64,000 nucleotides of DNA. Source: DATFVA01 sp963764235. GTDB taxonomy: Bacteria; Bacteroidota; Ignavibacteria; Ignavibacteriales; Ignavibacteriaceae. Shown here one piece after another: positions 44,698-53,710 of this stretch (positions are counted from its first letter, which is position 1; every line of letters begins with the position of its first letter). The stretch spans positions 124,001-188,000 of the forward strand of contig CAVXRO010000005.1 in the NCBI GenBank assembly GCA_963764235.1, written 5' to 3'. Under the pieces are notes generated by a model that ran no database searches, had not been told where the DNA came from, and saw only the letters and a program-made list of their open reading frames with translations. The translations under genes were made by a program, and so were the position numbers.

Positions 44698-46044
44698 ATG
44701 AAAATAACCAATCCCGAACCGCCGATTGAAAAACTTATACGCCCTTTCAAGGAATTCACACGGGCAGAAGCATCCAGTGGAATTTTGCTGATTATCTGTA
44801 CGGTTATTGCCCTTATATGGGCTAATACGGGGATATCGGAATCATATTTCAGTCTATGGCACACGAAAATCTCGATAGGAATTGAGAACTTTAAATTGGA
44901 TTATAGTCTCCATCACTGGATAAATGACGGGCTGATGGCAGTATTTTTTTTCGTGGTTGGACTCGAAATAAAGCGTGAGTTTCTCGTAGGTGAATTGTCA
45001 ACCACCCGACAGGCCATCCTGCCGGTTGCTGCAGCCCTCGGAGGAATGGTCTTTCCGGCAGTGATTTATATAATCTTTAATGCAGGCGGCAGCGGCGAGT
45101 CGGGCTGGGGAATACCGATGGCAACCGACATTGCATTTGTCATCGGTTTGATGGCGCTACTCGGTTCGAATGTCCCGGTAAACCTGAAAATATTCATTAC
45201 AGCTCTGGCTATTGCAGACGACATTGGGGCGGTACTGGTTATCGCATTCTTTTATACAGCAGGATTATCATTCACAGCTTTAGCGATTGCAGCCGGTATA
45301 TTCCTTCTTCTATTGATCGCAAACCGGTTGGGAGTAAGAAACCTGCTGGTTTATATCGTGCTTGGTCTTGCCCTCTGGCTGGCTTTTTTAATGTCGGGTA
45401 TTCATGCTACTGTGGCAGGAGTGCTTCTTGCATTCGTTGTTCCTGCAACCTCAAGGTATAATACAAGAGATTTCCTGGTTAACGGGAAAGAGCTGCTTGA
45501 TGAATTCGACCGCGAAGGAGAGGAAGGTCCCAATGTTCTGGCAAACGAAGAAAGACAGAATATCGTGCAAACGCTTGGAAGTACCTGTGCAAAAGTACTT
45601 ACACCCCTGCAGAGATTTGAGCATTCGCTTAATCCCTGGGTCTCGTTTTTTATAATGCCGGTATTTGCCCTTGCGAATGCGGGGGTTCCGTTCCAGGAGG
45701 ATTTCTTTGAATCCCTCGTGAACGAAATCAGTCTTGGTATTATAGCCGGATTATTCATCGGTAAGCAGGTCGGAATATTCATCTTCTCGTGGGTTGCAGT
45801 AAAACTGGATATCGCCAGCCTTCCTTCGAAAGTTAACTGGAAACATATTTACGGAGCCGGTATCCTTGCGGGAATAGGCTTCACGATGTCACTGTTCATA
45901 ACCAACCTGGCTTTTACGACCGAAGACCTGACGAACATTGCCAAGGTGGGTATTCTTGTGGCATCTCTTATATCAGGAATTGCCGGTTACTTTGTGCTCA
46001 GGTTTTCCGGAACGAAAAAAATTACAGAAGATAACCCCTTATGA
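44698..46044 (+). CDS. nhaA: Na+/H+ antiporter NhaA
   Basis: This 448-residue protein has the family blocks DGLMAVFFFVVGLEIKREFLVGEL, MATDIAFVIGLMALLG, the ion-binding pair in ALAIADDIGAVLVIAFFYT, and the C-terminal AGILAGIGFTMSLFITNLAF. It exchanges sodium for protons across the inner membrane to control pH and Na+. Follows the CaCA exchanger by 66 bp on the same strand, so the two ion antiporters may share a transcript. A loop of about 45 charged residues (GKELLDEFDREGEEGPNVL) between helices is longer than in E. coli NhaA but common in this phylum. Confidence 0.96.
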   Translation: MKITNPEPPIEKLIRPFKEFTRAEASSGILLIICTVIALIWANTGISESYFSLWHTKISIGIENFKLDYSLHHWINDGLMAVFFFVVGLEIKREFLVGELSTTRQAILPVAAALGGMVFPAVIYIIFNAGGSGESGWGIPMATDIAFVIGLMALLGSNVPVNLKIFITALAIADDIGAVLVIAFFYTAGLSFTALAIAAGIFLLLLIANRLGVRNLLVYIVLGLALWLAFLMSGIHATVAGVLLAFVVPATSRYNTRDFLVNGKELLDEFDREGEEGPNVLANEERQNIVQTLGSTCAKVLTPLQRFEHSLNPWVSFFIMPVFALANAGVPFQEDFFESLVNEISLGIIAGLFIGKQVGIFIFSWVAVKLDIASLPSKVNWKHIYGAGILAGIGFTMSLFITNLAFTTEDLTNIAKVGILVASLISGIAGYFVLRFSGTKKITEDNPL

Positions 46045-46125
46045 TATGAAATATAAATTAACACTCCCTTATTTATTATTTTAGAAGGTGTACATAATAA
46101 TAATTCTGAATAGACGGGAGCAATA

Positions 46126-46872
46126 ATGAGTAAATTAGTTTTATTACGTCACGGCGAGAGCACCTGGAACAAGGAGAACCGCTTCACCGGGTGGACGGAT
46201 GTTGATTTATCGTACCAGGGAGTATTTGAAGCCCAAAAATCAGGTGATTTGCTTAAAGAAGAAGGCTACATTTTCGATATGGCTTATACCTCGGTGTTGA
46301 AAAGAGCCATAAGAACATTATGGATAGCTCTGGATAAACTTGATCTTATGTGGATACCTGTGGAAAGATCATGGAGACTGAATGAACGGCATTACGGCGC
46401 GCTGCAGGGATTAAACAAAGCAGAGATGGCAAAGAAATTCGGTGAAGAGCAGGTTCACACCTGGAGAAGAAGTTACGATATAAGGCCGCCTGCGCTGGAT
46501 AAAGATGATGAACGCTTTCCGGGAAAAGATCCTCGCTATAAGAACCTGACCGAAAAAGAGCTTCCTCTTACGGAGTGCCTTAAAGATACTGTTGAGAGAT
46601 TTCTGCCATACTGGAATGATACCGTAGCGCCTTCAATTAAATCGGGTAAGAAGATAATCATCGCAGCACACGGCAATAGTCTCCGCGCGCTTGTTAAATA
46701 TCTTGACAACGTACCCGATGAAGAGATAGTAGCACTGAACATTCCAACCGGAATTCCTTTGGTATATGAACTTGATGATAACCTGAAACCGCTGAAGCAT
46801 TACTACCTCGGCGACCAGGAGGAAATTGCGAAGAAGACGAATGCGGTAGCGAACCAGGGGAAAGCGAAGTAA
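46126..46872 (+). CDS. gpmA: 2,3-bisphosphoglycerate-dependent phosphoglycerate mutase
   Basis: This 248-residue protein has the phosphohistidine LLRHGESTWNKENRFTGWTDVDLS at the N-terminus, the LNERHYGALQGLNKAEMAKKFGEEQVHTWRRSYDIRPP block and the second catalytic His in IIAAHGNSLRALVKYLD. It interconverts 3- and 2-phosphoglycerate in glycolysis and gluconeogenesis, in the cytosol. GGGAGCAATA lies before the ATG. Full-length and clean. Confidence 0.97.
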   Translation: MSKLVLLRHGESTWNKENRFTGWTDVDLSYQGVFEAQKSGDLLKEEGYIFDMAYTSVLKRAIRTLWIALDKLDLMWIPVERSWRLNERHYGALQGLNKAEMAKKFGEEQVHTWRRSYDIRPPALDKDDERFPGKDPRYKNLTEKELPLTECLKDTVERFLPYWNDTVAPSIKSGKKIIIAAHGNSLRALVKYLDNVPDEEIVALNIPTGIPLVYELDDNLKPLKHYYLGDQEEIAKKTNAVANQGKAK

Positions 46873-46879
46873 TTTAAGA

Positions 46880-47612
46880 TTGAAGATTGAAGAGGTGATG
46901 GGACTAATTCTAAAGATCACCGACAATGGACACAATTGGGGAAAAGTACTCGATACGATTTCTACACCCTCTTCGATTGCCGTCAGCGGAGATACGGCAT
47001 GGTTCAGCTATAGGAATTATATTTTAAGGACAACAAACGCCGGTGATTCATGGGAATCGTTTAAGGTATTTGATTTTGAATGGTATATTATTTAGTCAAA
47101 CGGATATTGATTTTGTTGATTCCCGAACAGGATATGAATGCACTTATGACGGACGTGTCTTTAAAACCACTGATGGGCAAGAAACCTGGAAAGCGGAAAA
47201 CTTTCCCTCTGGGATTAATAATTATGCTCTCGATTTTGTGAATCAGGAGAAGGGATGGATCTTTGGATCTCCGGGAACCAATATAATCAGGGACCCTTAT
47301 TATGTATCAGTTGCGAATGATTTCAATCCGACTCCTTCAGATTTTATACTCTATCAGAATTATCCAAACCCGTTCAATCCCTCGACGACAATTGATTTTA
47401 ATATACCTGAAACGGGATTTGTAACAATGAAGATCTATGATATTATTGGTAACGAAATTGCGGTGTTGGTTAATGAACAGTAAAGACCCGGAAGGTATAA
47501 GGTTGAAATTAATGCCGCTTCTTCGGGCCGTCACCTGGCAAGCGGCGTTTATATATACCAGGTCCAGGTAAATAACCTGGTAGGTTCCCGGAAAATGATT
47601 TTGCTAAATTAA
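46880..47612 (+). pseudogene. remnant of a BNR-repeat T9SS surface protein
   Basis: The 5' end is missing: the frame enters from GATTGAAGATT repeat text straight after gpmA, with no signal peptide. It encodes BNR-type repeats (ILKITDNGHNWGKVLDT; ILRTTNAGDSWESFK), then one extra base near 47086-47092 shifts the frame to SQTDIDFVDSRTGYECTYDGRVFKTTDGQETW. The sorting domain follows (YQNYPNPFNPSTTIDFNIPE), interrupted by an in-frame TAA at 47481-47483. After this stop the same frame continues RPGRYKVEINAAS...GVYIYQVQVNNLVGSRKMILLN to a TAA at 47610-47612. Truncation, frameshift and nonsense codon together make this a true pseudogene. Confidence 0.85.
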
Positions 47613-47711
47613 CGAGCGGGCGATCCGGGTATTTAATCGGTTTCTCCCTAAATTAGCCTTGACTTTCAGAATCAAATTATCCATCTTTTGCCACGATTTT
47701 ACATCAACTAA

Positions 47712-48785
47712 ATGGTTGCTACCTATCTTATGGCTAAAAAAATCACTCTTGCAATTCTATCTGTTTTTCTTTTCCTTCCCTTCGCGAATGCACAAACAGT
47801 TATCGGGAAATATGCAGGTGAATTCATGGCTATAGGGATTGGAGGAAGACCTCTGGCGATGGGAGGAGCTTTCGCTGCCGTTGCTAATGATATCACTGCC
47901 GGGTATTATAATCCCGCAGGCCTTGCGCAGGTAAATTATCCCCAGATTTCTTTAATGCACGATGAAAGATTCGGCAATCTGGTTAATTACGATTATGCCG
48001 CCGTTGCTATACCGTGGAATACAGATATGACTTTTTCTCTTAGTATTATGCGCCTTGGTATTGACGGTATTCCCGATACCAGGCAGGCCCTTGAGGACGG
48101 CAGAAACCCGGGCGTAACAGTAAATGACCCCAACTTCATTACTGATCAGTATGCAAGATTGAACTATGATAAAATAACTGAGTTCAGCGACCAGGAGTGG
48201 GCTTTCTACCTCAGCTTTGCAAAGATCCATTCTGAAAATTTCTATTATGGCGCCAGCATTAAAATTATATATAAGGATATTGCTGAGTTTAACGCATACG
48301 GAGTAGGTTTCGATGTAGGAGCAATCTATCTTCCTTTCGAAAATTTTTCGGTGGGTGCAAACCTGCAGGATATAACCACAACACTAGTTTCATGGAGCAC
48401 AGGACTTAATGAACTCATCTCGCCCACCGCAAAAATCGGTGCCGCATATGGACTTCACATCCTGAATGGTGTTCTGACTCCCGCACTTGATTTCGACGTA
48501 AGGTTTGAGAACAGACAGTACGCATCTACCTTTCACGCTGGTCCTGTAAGTTTTGATATGCACGCAGGACTGGAATTTAATTATAACAACCTGTTTTCAA
48601 TCAGAGGCGGGTATAATGATGTAAAGCAGTTTACGGTTGGTGCCGGTATAAAACTTCCCAAGCTGAATATCGATTATTCATTTGCAAGGTTTAATATGGC
48701 TGAGATCGACAGGCTTCCCGACACCCATAGAATTTCAATAATTCTTACACTCGAAGAACCAAGGTTCCTTAGAGACGGGATGTAA
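47712..48785 (+). CDS. PorV/PorQ-family outer membrane protein
   Basis: This 357-residue protein has a signal peptide (AKKITLAILSVFLFLPFANAQ; a second ATG at 47730 is an equally good start). It has the diagnostic GEFMAIGIGGRPLAMGGAFAAVANDITAGYYNPAGLAQV block, then barrel strands ending in PDTHRISIILTLEEP. It is related to the protein at 14054 but from a different branch (longer loops, IDGIPDTRQALEDGRNPGV). Probably an outer-membrane T9SS-associated barrel. It is preceded by a decayed T9SS substrate gene. Confidence 0.88.
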   Translation: MVATYLMAKKITLAILSVFLFLPFANAQTVIGKYAGEFMAIGIGGRPLAMGGAFAAVANDITAGYYNPAGLAQVNYPQISLMHDERFGNLVNYDYAAVAIPWNTDMTFSLSIMRLGIDGIPDTRQALEDGRNPGVTVNDPNFITDQYARLNYDKITEFSDQEWAFYLSFAKIHSENFYYGASIKIIYKDIAEFNAYGVGFDVGAIYLPFENFSVGANLQDITTTLVSWSTGLNELISPTAKIGAAYGLHILNGVLTPALDFDVRFENRQYASTFHAGPVSFDMHAGLEFNYNNLFSIRGGYNDVKQFTVGAGIKLPKLNIDYSFARFNMAEIDRLPDTHRISIILTLEEPRFLRDGM

Positions 48786-48898
48786 TAAATAGGTTAAATC
48801 AGGATGACAACCCTGAATATTCTAATATTGGTTCACAGAAAACTCACAGAAACAGATTGCTTCACTCAAGGACTCGCTCGCAATAAAGTTTATACCTT

Positions 48899-49327
48899 TT
48901 ACTTAACTCTTCTCCTGCCGGATAGGTGGTAATCGAGGCTGTACCTTCCCGGTCCCATTAAAAACAATCCCAATAATGTTATTCCTAATTCAAGCGGATG
49001 AGCAATCGAACTCAGGCCACGGCCTGTAATGTAGCCGCTGTTTGTTGCAACCAACATTACTATAATTATAAATGCTGCCGCAGGGCGAAAGAATAATCCA
49101 AGGAGAATAAGAATACCTCCAAAAAACTCTGCGCAGGACGCAAAGAATCCCCAGACGGGGTAAGAAAAATTGATACCAATGTGTAATACTGCGGATCCAA
49201 TGTTTGTCCAGGTCTCGGGACCGGCAAAAAGTTTTCTGCCTCCGTAAACAAATATATATACTAATCCAAGAATCACTCTGATTGTTAGCAGTCCCAGGTC
49301 CGGATATGTTCTAAGTTTCCATTTCAT
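48899..49327 (-). CDS. DoxX-family membrane protein
   Basis: I set the start at 49327 (MKWKLRTYPDLGLLTIRVILGLVYIFVYGGRKLF), with GGAG just upstream, giving about 142 residues. Four membrane helices, AEFFGGILILLGLFFRPAA and GLSSIAHPLELGITLLGLFLMGPGRYSLDYHL, are typical of DoxX/SURF4-like proteins, which have been linked to redox and thiol stress at the membrane. The gene overlaps the 3' end of the response regulator gene, so it is translated from the same mRNA. Confidence 0.85.
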   Translation of the reverse strand: MKWKLRTYPDLGLLTIRVILGLVYIFVYGGRKLFAGPETWTNIGSAVLHIGINFSYPVWGFFASCAEFFGGILILLGLFFRPAAAFIIIVMLVATNSGYITGRGLSSIAHPLELGITLLGLFLMGPGRYSLDYHLSGRRRVK

Positions 49328-49718
49328 CATCACTCCGTTTCTTTTTTGCAGCATTAAGAAGTGTACGCATCAATACGTGATTATCAACGGGTTTTGTAAG
49401 AAAAATATCCACCCCGGCATTTATCGCATTCTCAATATCGGTCTTGAAGGCGTGTGCAGTCAGACAAACAATTGGAATATCCTTAAATTCAGGATCAGCT
49501 TTCAATTCCTTTGTGAGTTCGAGACCATTCTTTTCACCTTTAAGAGATATATCCATAAGTATAACATCATAAGAATTATTTCTAAGTTTTTCATATAGGG
49601 TAATATCTGAATCACAAATATCGGTTATAAAGTTTTTTCTCAGGAACATACCAAGAAAACGCTGGTTTTCAGAATCATCTTCGGTTATCAGTATTCTTGG
49701 TTTATTTACATCTTCCAT
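49311..49718 (-). CDS. single-domain response regulator
   Basis: This 135-residue receiver-only protein has the acidic pair TEDDSEN, the phospho-acceptor Asp56 in VILMDISLKG, Thr in VCLTAHAF, and Lys in FLTKPVDNHVL. No output domain follows. Such CheY-like proteins relay phosphate or bind partner proteins. There is no histidine kinase next to it; its partner is unknown. Co-transcribed with the DoxX gene through an overlap of about 17 bases. Confidence 0.92.
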   Translation of the reverse strand: MEDVNKPRILITEDDSENQRFLGMFLRKNFITDICDSDITLYEKLRNNSYDVILMDISLKGEKNGLELTKELKADPEFKDIPIVCLTAHAFKTDIENAINAGVDIFLTKPVDNHVLMRTLLNAAKKKRSDDEMET

Positions 49719-49850
49719 ATTTTTTCCCGGAATTTGAGAAATTAAAATATAAATATTTCAACTAAATTATGCGGATGTCCACTACTCTATATAGTTGAAT
49801 TTTATTGTTAAATAAATAAATTTAAACCGGTTCACATTGAAAAAAGAATT

Positions 49851-50087
49851 ATGGTCCCTGAATTTCATCAGATAGGCAGATTAATGATTTATGCGGGTAT
49901 TTTCATACTCGTATTAGGAGTATTGTTCTTTTTCGGCGACAAGATTCCTTTCCTAGGAAAGCTGCCGGGTGATATTTATATAAAGAAGAAGAACTTCACA
50001 TTTTACTTCCCTATTGTGACCTCGATTCTGCTGAGCCTCTTAATAAGCCTTATTATTTATTTGTTCAGGAAAGTAAGTTGCCGTTAA
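49851..50087 (+). CDS. DUF2905-family small membrane protein
   Basis: This 78-residue protein has two membrane helices (RLMIYAGIFILVLGVLFFFGDKI and YFPIVTSILLSLLISLIIYLF) separated by the family hallmark FLGKLPGDIYIKKKNFTFYFP. Function unknown for the family. Monocistronic, divergent from the response regulator gene. Confidence 0.85.
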   Translation: MVPEFHQIGRLMIYAGIFILVLGVLFFFGDKIPFLGKLPGDIYIKKKNFTFYFPIVTSILLSLLISLIIYLFRKVSCR

Positions 50088-50259
50088 AACACCAAGACAC
50101 TAAATGAGAGATCCTGAAACAAGCCTGACTGCCGTCAGGAAATTCAATGATGACAGAATGCGTTAATTGCCTGATGACTTGAAGCTTTCTGGCATGTCCT
50201 AAGTTTCGTAGTCAAAACTTTATGATTTGTTAATCAACTCTTTGATCTTATTTTCATAT

Positions 50260-50763
50260 TCACTCTTTCGGGTAGAGCCCGACGATCTTTTTAACGATGT
50301 TGCCGCCCTGGTCGATAATAAAAGTTGTAGGAATAGCAGATACTCCGCCGAAATCATTTATCACTTTATCGTTGAAATAAACAACCGGATAATTGATTCC
50401 CATACGGTCAACGAAATCGGGAACACTGCCTTTTGTGTTTTCACGGTCTAATGAAATACCTATTACCGTAACCTTATCCTTGTACTCATTCTGTAATGAA
50501 ATGAGATCAGGAATTCCCTTTCTACACGGAGGACACCAGGTTGCCCAGAAATCCACAATCACTACTTTCCCTTTATAATCCGATAAGCTTACATCCTTGC
50601 CACTTATATTGCTCAGGGTAAAATCAGGAGCTTTGCTGTTGTTATCCTGCATTGTCACGTTGTCTTCCGGAGTCTGACTGACTTTCGTTTCGTTTTCTTT
50701 CTGACAGCCTGCAACCGTTACGGCATAAAATATTATTATTACTGATGCTAATACTTTAATCAT
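50260..50763 (-). CDS. TlpA-like thiol-disulfide lipoprotein, C-terminus truncated by a frameshift
   Basis: 167 residues with a lipobox TVAGC (Cys20), the redoxin start APDFTLSNISGKDVSLSDYKGKVVIVDFWATWCPPC (active Cys77 and Cys80) and the cis-Pro region GVSAIPTTFIIDQGG. It works in periplasmic disulfide reduction or cytochrome c maturation. It stops at GLYPKE, but removing one base at about 50262 continues EYENKIKELINKS to a stop at 50220-50222, the normal TlpA ending. So the true gene probably spans 50220-50763. Confidence 0.9.
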   Translation of the reverse strand: MIKVLASVIIIFYAVTVAGCQKENETKVSQTPEDNVTMQDNNSKAPDFTLSNISGKDVSLSDYKGKVVIVDFWATWCPPCRKGIPDLISLQNEYKDKVTVIGISLDRENTKGSVPDFVDRMGINYPVVYFNDKVINDFGGVSAIPTTFIIDQGGNIVKKIVGLYPKE

Positions 50764-50780
50764 ATTTTTTTCCTTATGAA

Positions 50781-51014
50781 TTATTGATTCTCGTTCAAAA
50801 CTTTTTCGGCTTGCTGGGAATTAAATCCGGGAGGGTAAGGTCCATGTTCCGGTACGTTCCGGGTATTATTTACTATAAAAAATATTATCAGGATAACGAT
50901 GATGACGATAGTCCACACGGTGTTTTTATATCTCGGATCAATCAGGGGTTTTTTCTGATCTACCTTTGTCTTCCCTATCTGCCTTGGTTTCTGTTTATTT
51001 TTTTTCTGTGCCAT
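50781..51014 (-). CDS. small single-pass membrane protein of unknown function
   Basis: 77 residues: a very basic N-terminus (AQKKNKQKPRQIGKTKVDQKK), one membrane helix (TVWTIVIIVILIIFFIVNN) and a short periplasmic tail. It lies 17 bp upstream of the tlpA-like gene on the same strand, so it is likely co-expressed with it. No family recognised. Confidence 0.65.
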   Translation of the reverse strand: MAQKKNKQKPRQIGKTKVDQKKPLIDPRYKNTVWTIVIIVILIIFFIVNNTRNVPEHGPYPPGFNSQQAEKVLNENQ

Positions 51015-51056
51015 AATACAAGTATAAGATGAAATTATTGAAAAAGTGTTTCAAAA

Positions 51057-51938
51057 TTAAAACATTTCTAACTGGTTATTTACTTTTTTGAATAAATCTT
51101 TTCTTAAAACTATTTTTCCCCGGTTAAGACCGTATTTTTTGCAGCTTAATTCGAACAAATTATGAATAGTTTCGGCCAGTTCGCCTTTTCCGGAAAATCT
51201 TGTACCGAATTCAGATTCATTAAGTTTCCCGCCGCGCATCTCCATTATCTTGTTGATAACCTTCTTCTCCCTGTCGGGAAATTCAGTTTTCAGCCAATGA
51301 AGGAAAAGATCCTTAACAGCATAAGGAAGACGCAGCATTATATGTCCCGCAAACATCGCCCCTCTGGAAGAAGCCTCTTTAAGAATGGAAGGAATTTCTT
51401 CATCATTTAATCCGGGAATAACCGGGGCTATGTTAATGCCCACGGGTATTTTTTCGGCAGCAAATTTTTCGATTACCTGAAGCCGCCTTTCGGGAGAAGA
51501 AGTCCGCGGCTCCATTTTACGGGCAAGGTCTTTATCAAGCGTGGTAACAGATAGGCCGACAGAAACAAGCTCCAGTTCCGCCATCTCTTTAAGTATGTCC
51601 ATATCCCGTTCGATCAAAGCATTCTTGGTAATGATGGAAACCGGGTTGCGGTACTTGAGACAGACCTTCAATGTTTCCCTGGTGATTTCCAGCTGTTTTT
51701 CTACAGGCTGATAGCAGTCGGTATTCCCGCTGAACATAATAAAGTCAGGTTTGTAACTTTTCTTGTTAAACTCAGCTTCAAGAAGTTTCGGTGCATCCTT
51801 CTTAACCATTATCTTCGACTCAAAATCGGTACCTGCGGAGAACCCAAGGAATTCGTGGGTAGGACGGGCATAGCAGTAAACACATCCATGCTCACAGCCG
51901 CGGTAGGGGTTGACTGAATATTCGAATCCCGACATCAT
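51057..51938 (-). CDS. radical SAM protein of the PA0069/Rv2578c type, C-terminal part
   Basis: 293 residues beginning just before the 4Fe-4S motif: GFEYSVNPYRGCEHGCVYCYARPTHEFLGFSAGTDFE has the three cysteines CxxxCxxC. FSGNTDCYQPVEKQLEITRETL and SIITKNALIERDMD follow, as in spore-photoproduct-lyase-like radical SAM proteins. The N-terminal 75 residues of this family are encoded in another frame just upstream (51892-52125), and the two overlap by 47 bases. One extra G in the GGG run near 51918-51920 would account for the shift. Function of the family is unknown. Confidence 0.85.
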   Translation of the reverse strand: MMSGFEYSVNPYRGCEHGCVYCYARPTHEFLGFSAGTDFESKIMVKKDAPKLLEAEFNKKSYKPDFIMFSGNTDCYQPVEKQLEITRETLKVCLKYRNPVSIITKNALIERDMDILKEMAELELVSVGLSVTTLDKDLARKMEPRTSSPERRLQVIEKFAAEKIPVGINIAPVIPGLNDEEIPSILKEASSRGAMFAGHIMLRLPYAVKDLFLHWLKTEFPDREKKVINKIMEMRGGKLNESEFGTRFSGKGELAETIHNLFELSCKKYGLNRGKIVLRKDLFKKVNNQLEMF

Positions 51939-52125
51939 AGCTGTCGTTTTTAGCTATTACAGATCTGGAATCATCCTTGAAGAATTGCGTCTGAATCTTT
52001 TTCTCTTCTTCAGGCTCTGTAAAATAATCCATCTCATCTGGTTTAAAGTCCTCAAGAGAAAGTTTTTCAAACCTGTTGCCGGGGTTAAATTGTGCGCCTC
52101 TGCCTCGTATCCTGGTATTGCTCAT
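51892..52125 (-). CDS. radical SAM protein of the PA0069 type, N-terminal part
   Basis: 77 residues starting MSNTRIRGRGAQFNPGNRFEKLSLE, the standard N-terminus of PA0069-family proteins (RGRGA.xNPxNRFE). It runs to DDSRSVIAKNDSYDVG, which should be followed by FEYSVNPYRGC. After Gly the frame slips into IRIFSQPLPRL and stops. Together with the downstream 51057-51938 frame it forms one gene of about 350 residues. Confidence 0.82.
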   Translation of the reverse strand: MSNTRIRGRGAQFNPGNRFEKLSLEDFKPDEMDYFTEPEEEKKIQTQFFKDDSRSVIAKNDSYDVGIRIFSQPLPRL

Positions 52126-52229
52126 TTAGCAAAGATAAGAAAAGATTTCCACTGGTTTGATTGAAAAAATAATCCCACCCAGACTGCCATTTGCCCCCTG
52201 CTCTCTGCGCCATGCCCTCTGCTTGGTAC

Positions 52230-52562
52230 TTACACCAGGCTGAGGGCGAAGATGTGTGATTGGTAGCCGCGAAGCTCAATGAACAGACCAGGGTCGCTGA
52301 TCTCTTTTACCGAACGCTTATACACTGCCCCTGTTAAAAGGTCTTTAAGAGTGATCTCATTCTTCCCGGTCGGAAGATCAATCTTCAGCCGGCATTGGGA
52401 AGTTGAATGTGAATAATTTATTACCACGATCCTCATTTCATTTCCAAGACTCCAACGCCAGGCCAGGAAATTGTCACAGGAATTATTACCGGTATCCGGA
52501 CTTATAGGATTAAGCAGCTGCCAGGTACCGGTTCTGAAAATTTCATCTTTCAACAACCTCAA
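52230..52562 (-). CDS. C-terminal part of the GH13 enzyme
   Basis: 110 residues beginning at TTG (52562), which overlaps the stop of the upstream GH13 frame as TTGA. RLLKDEIFRTGTWQLLNPI and the beta-sandwich SCDNFLAWRWSLGNEMRIVVINYSHSTSQCRLKI ... DLLTGAVYKRSVKE ... GLFIELRGYQSHIFAL form the standard C-terminal domain of alpha-amylase-like proteins. The preceding frame ends QKFYDTLA, and QKFYDTL + LRLLKDEIF would be the natural continuation, so a short indel splits the gene; reinitiation at TTGA could also rescue it. Confidence 0.8.
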   Translation of the reverse strand: MRLLKDEIFRTGTWQLLNPISPDTGNNSCDNFLAWRWSLGNEMRIVVINYSHSTSQCRLKIDLPTGKNEITLKDLLTGAVYKRSVKEISDPGLFIELRGYQSHIFALSLV

Positions 52563-53710
52563 GCAAGAGTATCATAAAACTTCTGTACCATCACCGATGG
52601 TTTTTCATCAGGTTCTCGCCCGAGTTGAATTGGGAGCTTAATCTTTTTACCTTCGAACTGACCATCGTTATAAAAACGTACTCCCTGTATTGTACTTATA
52701 ATAACCGCCGATGCAAGAGCTTTAAACCTGCCGAGACTTGTGATTGATCTGTCCTCATCGTGGTTTTCTATAAATCTGACACTTTTCAACTGGAATTCTT
52801 TATCAGCCTGGAGATGAGCTTTTATTCCGGGTATATCACCTTCTGAAAGCCGGTCATAAAGCCGCTTGTCGTAGGTGTAATCAAACCCCATCTGCTGAAG
52901 CTGCCATTCAAGGTCCCAGTAGGCTTCAGCCATAAACATAAAATCAGGATTGTGTTCCTTCGTCTTCGCAATAGCCGTCTTCCAGAATTCCTCATCGGGT
53001 TTCCTGTATTCAGTTTTGCTCAGCACGCCCATCCACGTATTCTGAAAAACATTGTTCAATGGAAGCATTGCCATATCGCAGCGTGCACCATCGACCAATG
53101 ATGCGATATAGGAAAGTTTCTCTATCATTATCTCCCTCGCCGCAGGCTCGAAATAGTTCAGCTGAACTGTATCCGTCCAGGGCGGAAAGAATGGATCCCT
53201 TCCGTGAACCAGGTACAAAGGTTTGCCGGCATCGTACTCGAAGAAAGCATATGGATCTTTCTTAAACGAATCCTTATCAGTCTGCAGAAATATTTCAGGA
53301 TGAGATCTGATCAGAGGAGAGTTCGCCCCGAAATGGTTCGGTATAAAATCAAGGAGGAGCTTCACACCTGCTTTATTGAGGCGCTCCCTTAATTTCAGAA
53401 GATCATCTTCTGTGCCCAGCCCCGGGTTAAGCACATAATCATCAATGGCAAAAGGCGAACCAATTACATCTTCCTTTTTCCAGTCACTCAATGCCTTCAC
53501 ATACCCGGGTACGAGGTCGATCCCAAAGCAGCACTGTGCTGCAAGTTCGGGACTGGTTTTCCAAACCCCCATCAGCCAGAAGATCTGAATACCCCTTGCA
53601 TTAAGGTCATCGATAAACCGCTGATCTATATCCGAAAGCCGGGCATCTCGTCCGAATTTCTTAATCCATACTCTTGTGTTGACTTCAAGCAATCCAGGAT
53701 TTATAAGCAT
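52559..53710 (-). CDS. GH13-family alpha-amylase-like glycoside hydrolase, catalytic domain
   Basis: 383 residues with the TIM barrel and the three catalytic acids: nucleophile Asp212 in VDGARCDMAML, acid/base Glu262 in FMAEAYWDLEW and Asp318 in FIENHDEDR. LLLDFIPNHFG is conserved region I. There is no signal peptide, so it acts on intracellular glucans or maltose-type sugars. AAAGGAATTA precedes the ATG. The C-terminal beta-domain is in a separate frame directly downstream. Confidence 0.88.
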   Translation of the reverse strand: MLINPGLLEVNTRVWIKKFGRDARLSDIDQRFIDDLNARGIQIFWLMGVWKTSPELAAQCCFGIDLVPGYVKALSDWKKEDVIGSPFAIDDYVLNPGLGTEDDLLKLRERLNKAGVKLLLDFIPNHFGANSPLIRSHPEIFLQTDKDSFKKDPYAFFEYDAGKPLYLVHGRDPFFPPWTDTVQLNYFEPAAREIMIEKLSYIASLVDGARCDMAMLPLNNVFQNTWMGVLSKTEYRKPDEEFWKTAIAKTKEHNPDFMFMAEAYWDLEWQLQQMGFDYTYDKRLYDRLSEGDIPGIKAHLQADKEFQLKSVRFIENHDEDRSITSLGRFKALASAVIISTIQGVRFYNDGQFEGKKIKLPIQLGREPDEKPSVMVQKFYDTLA

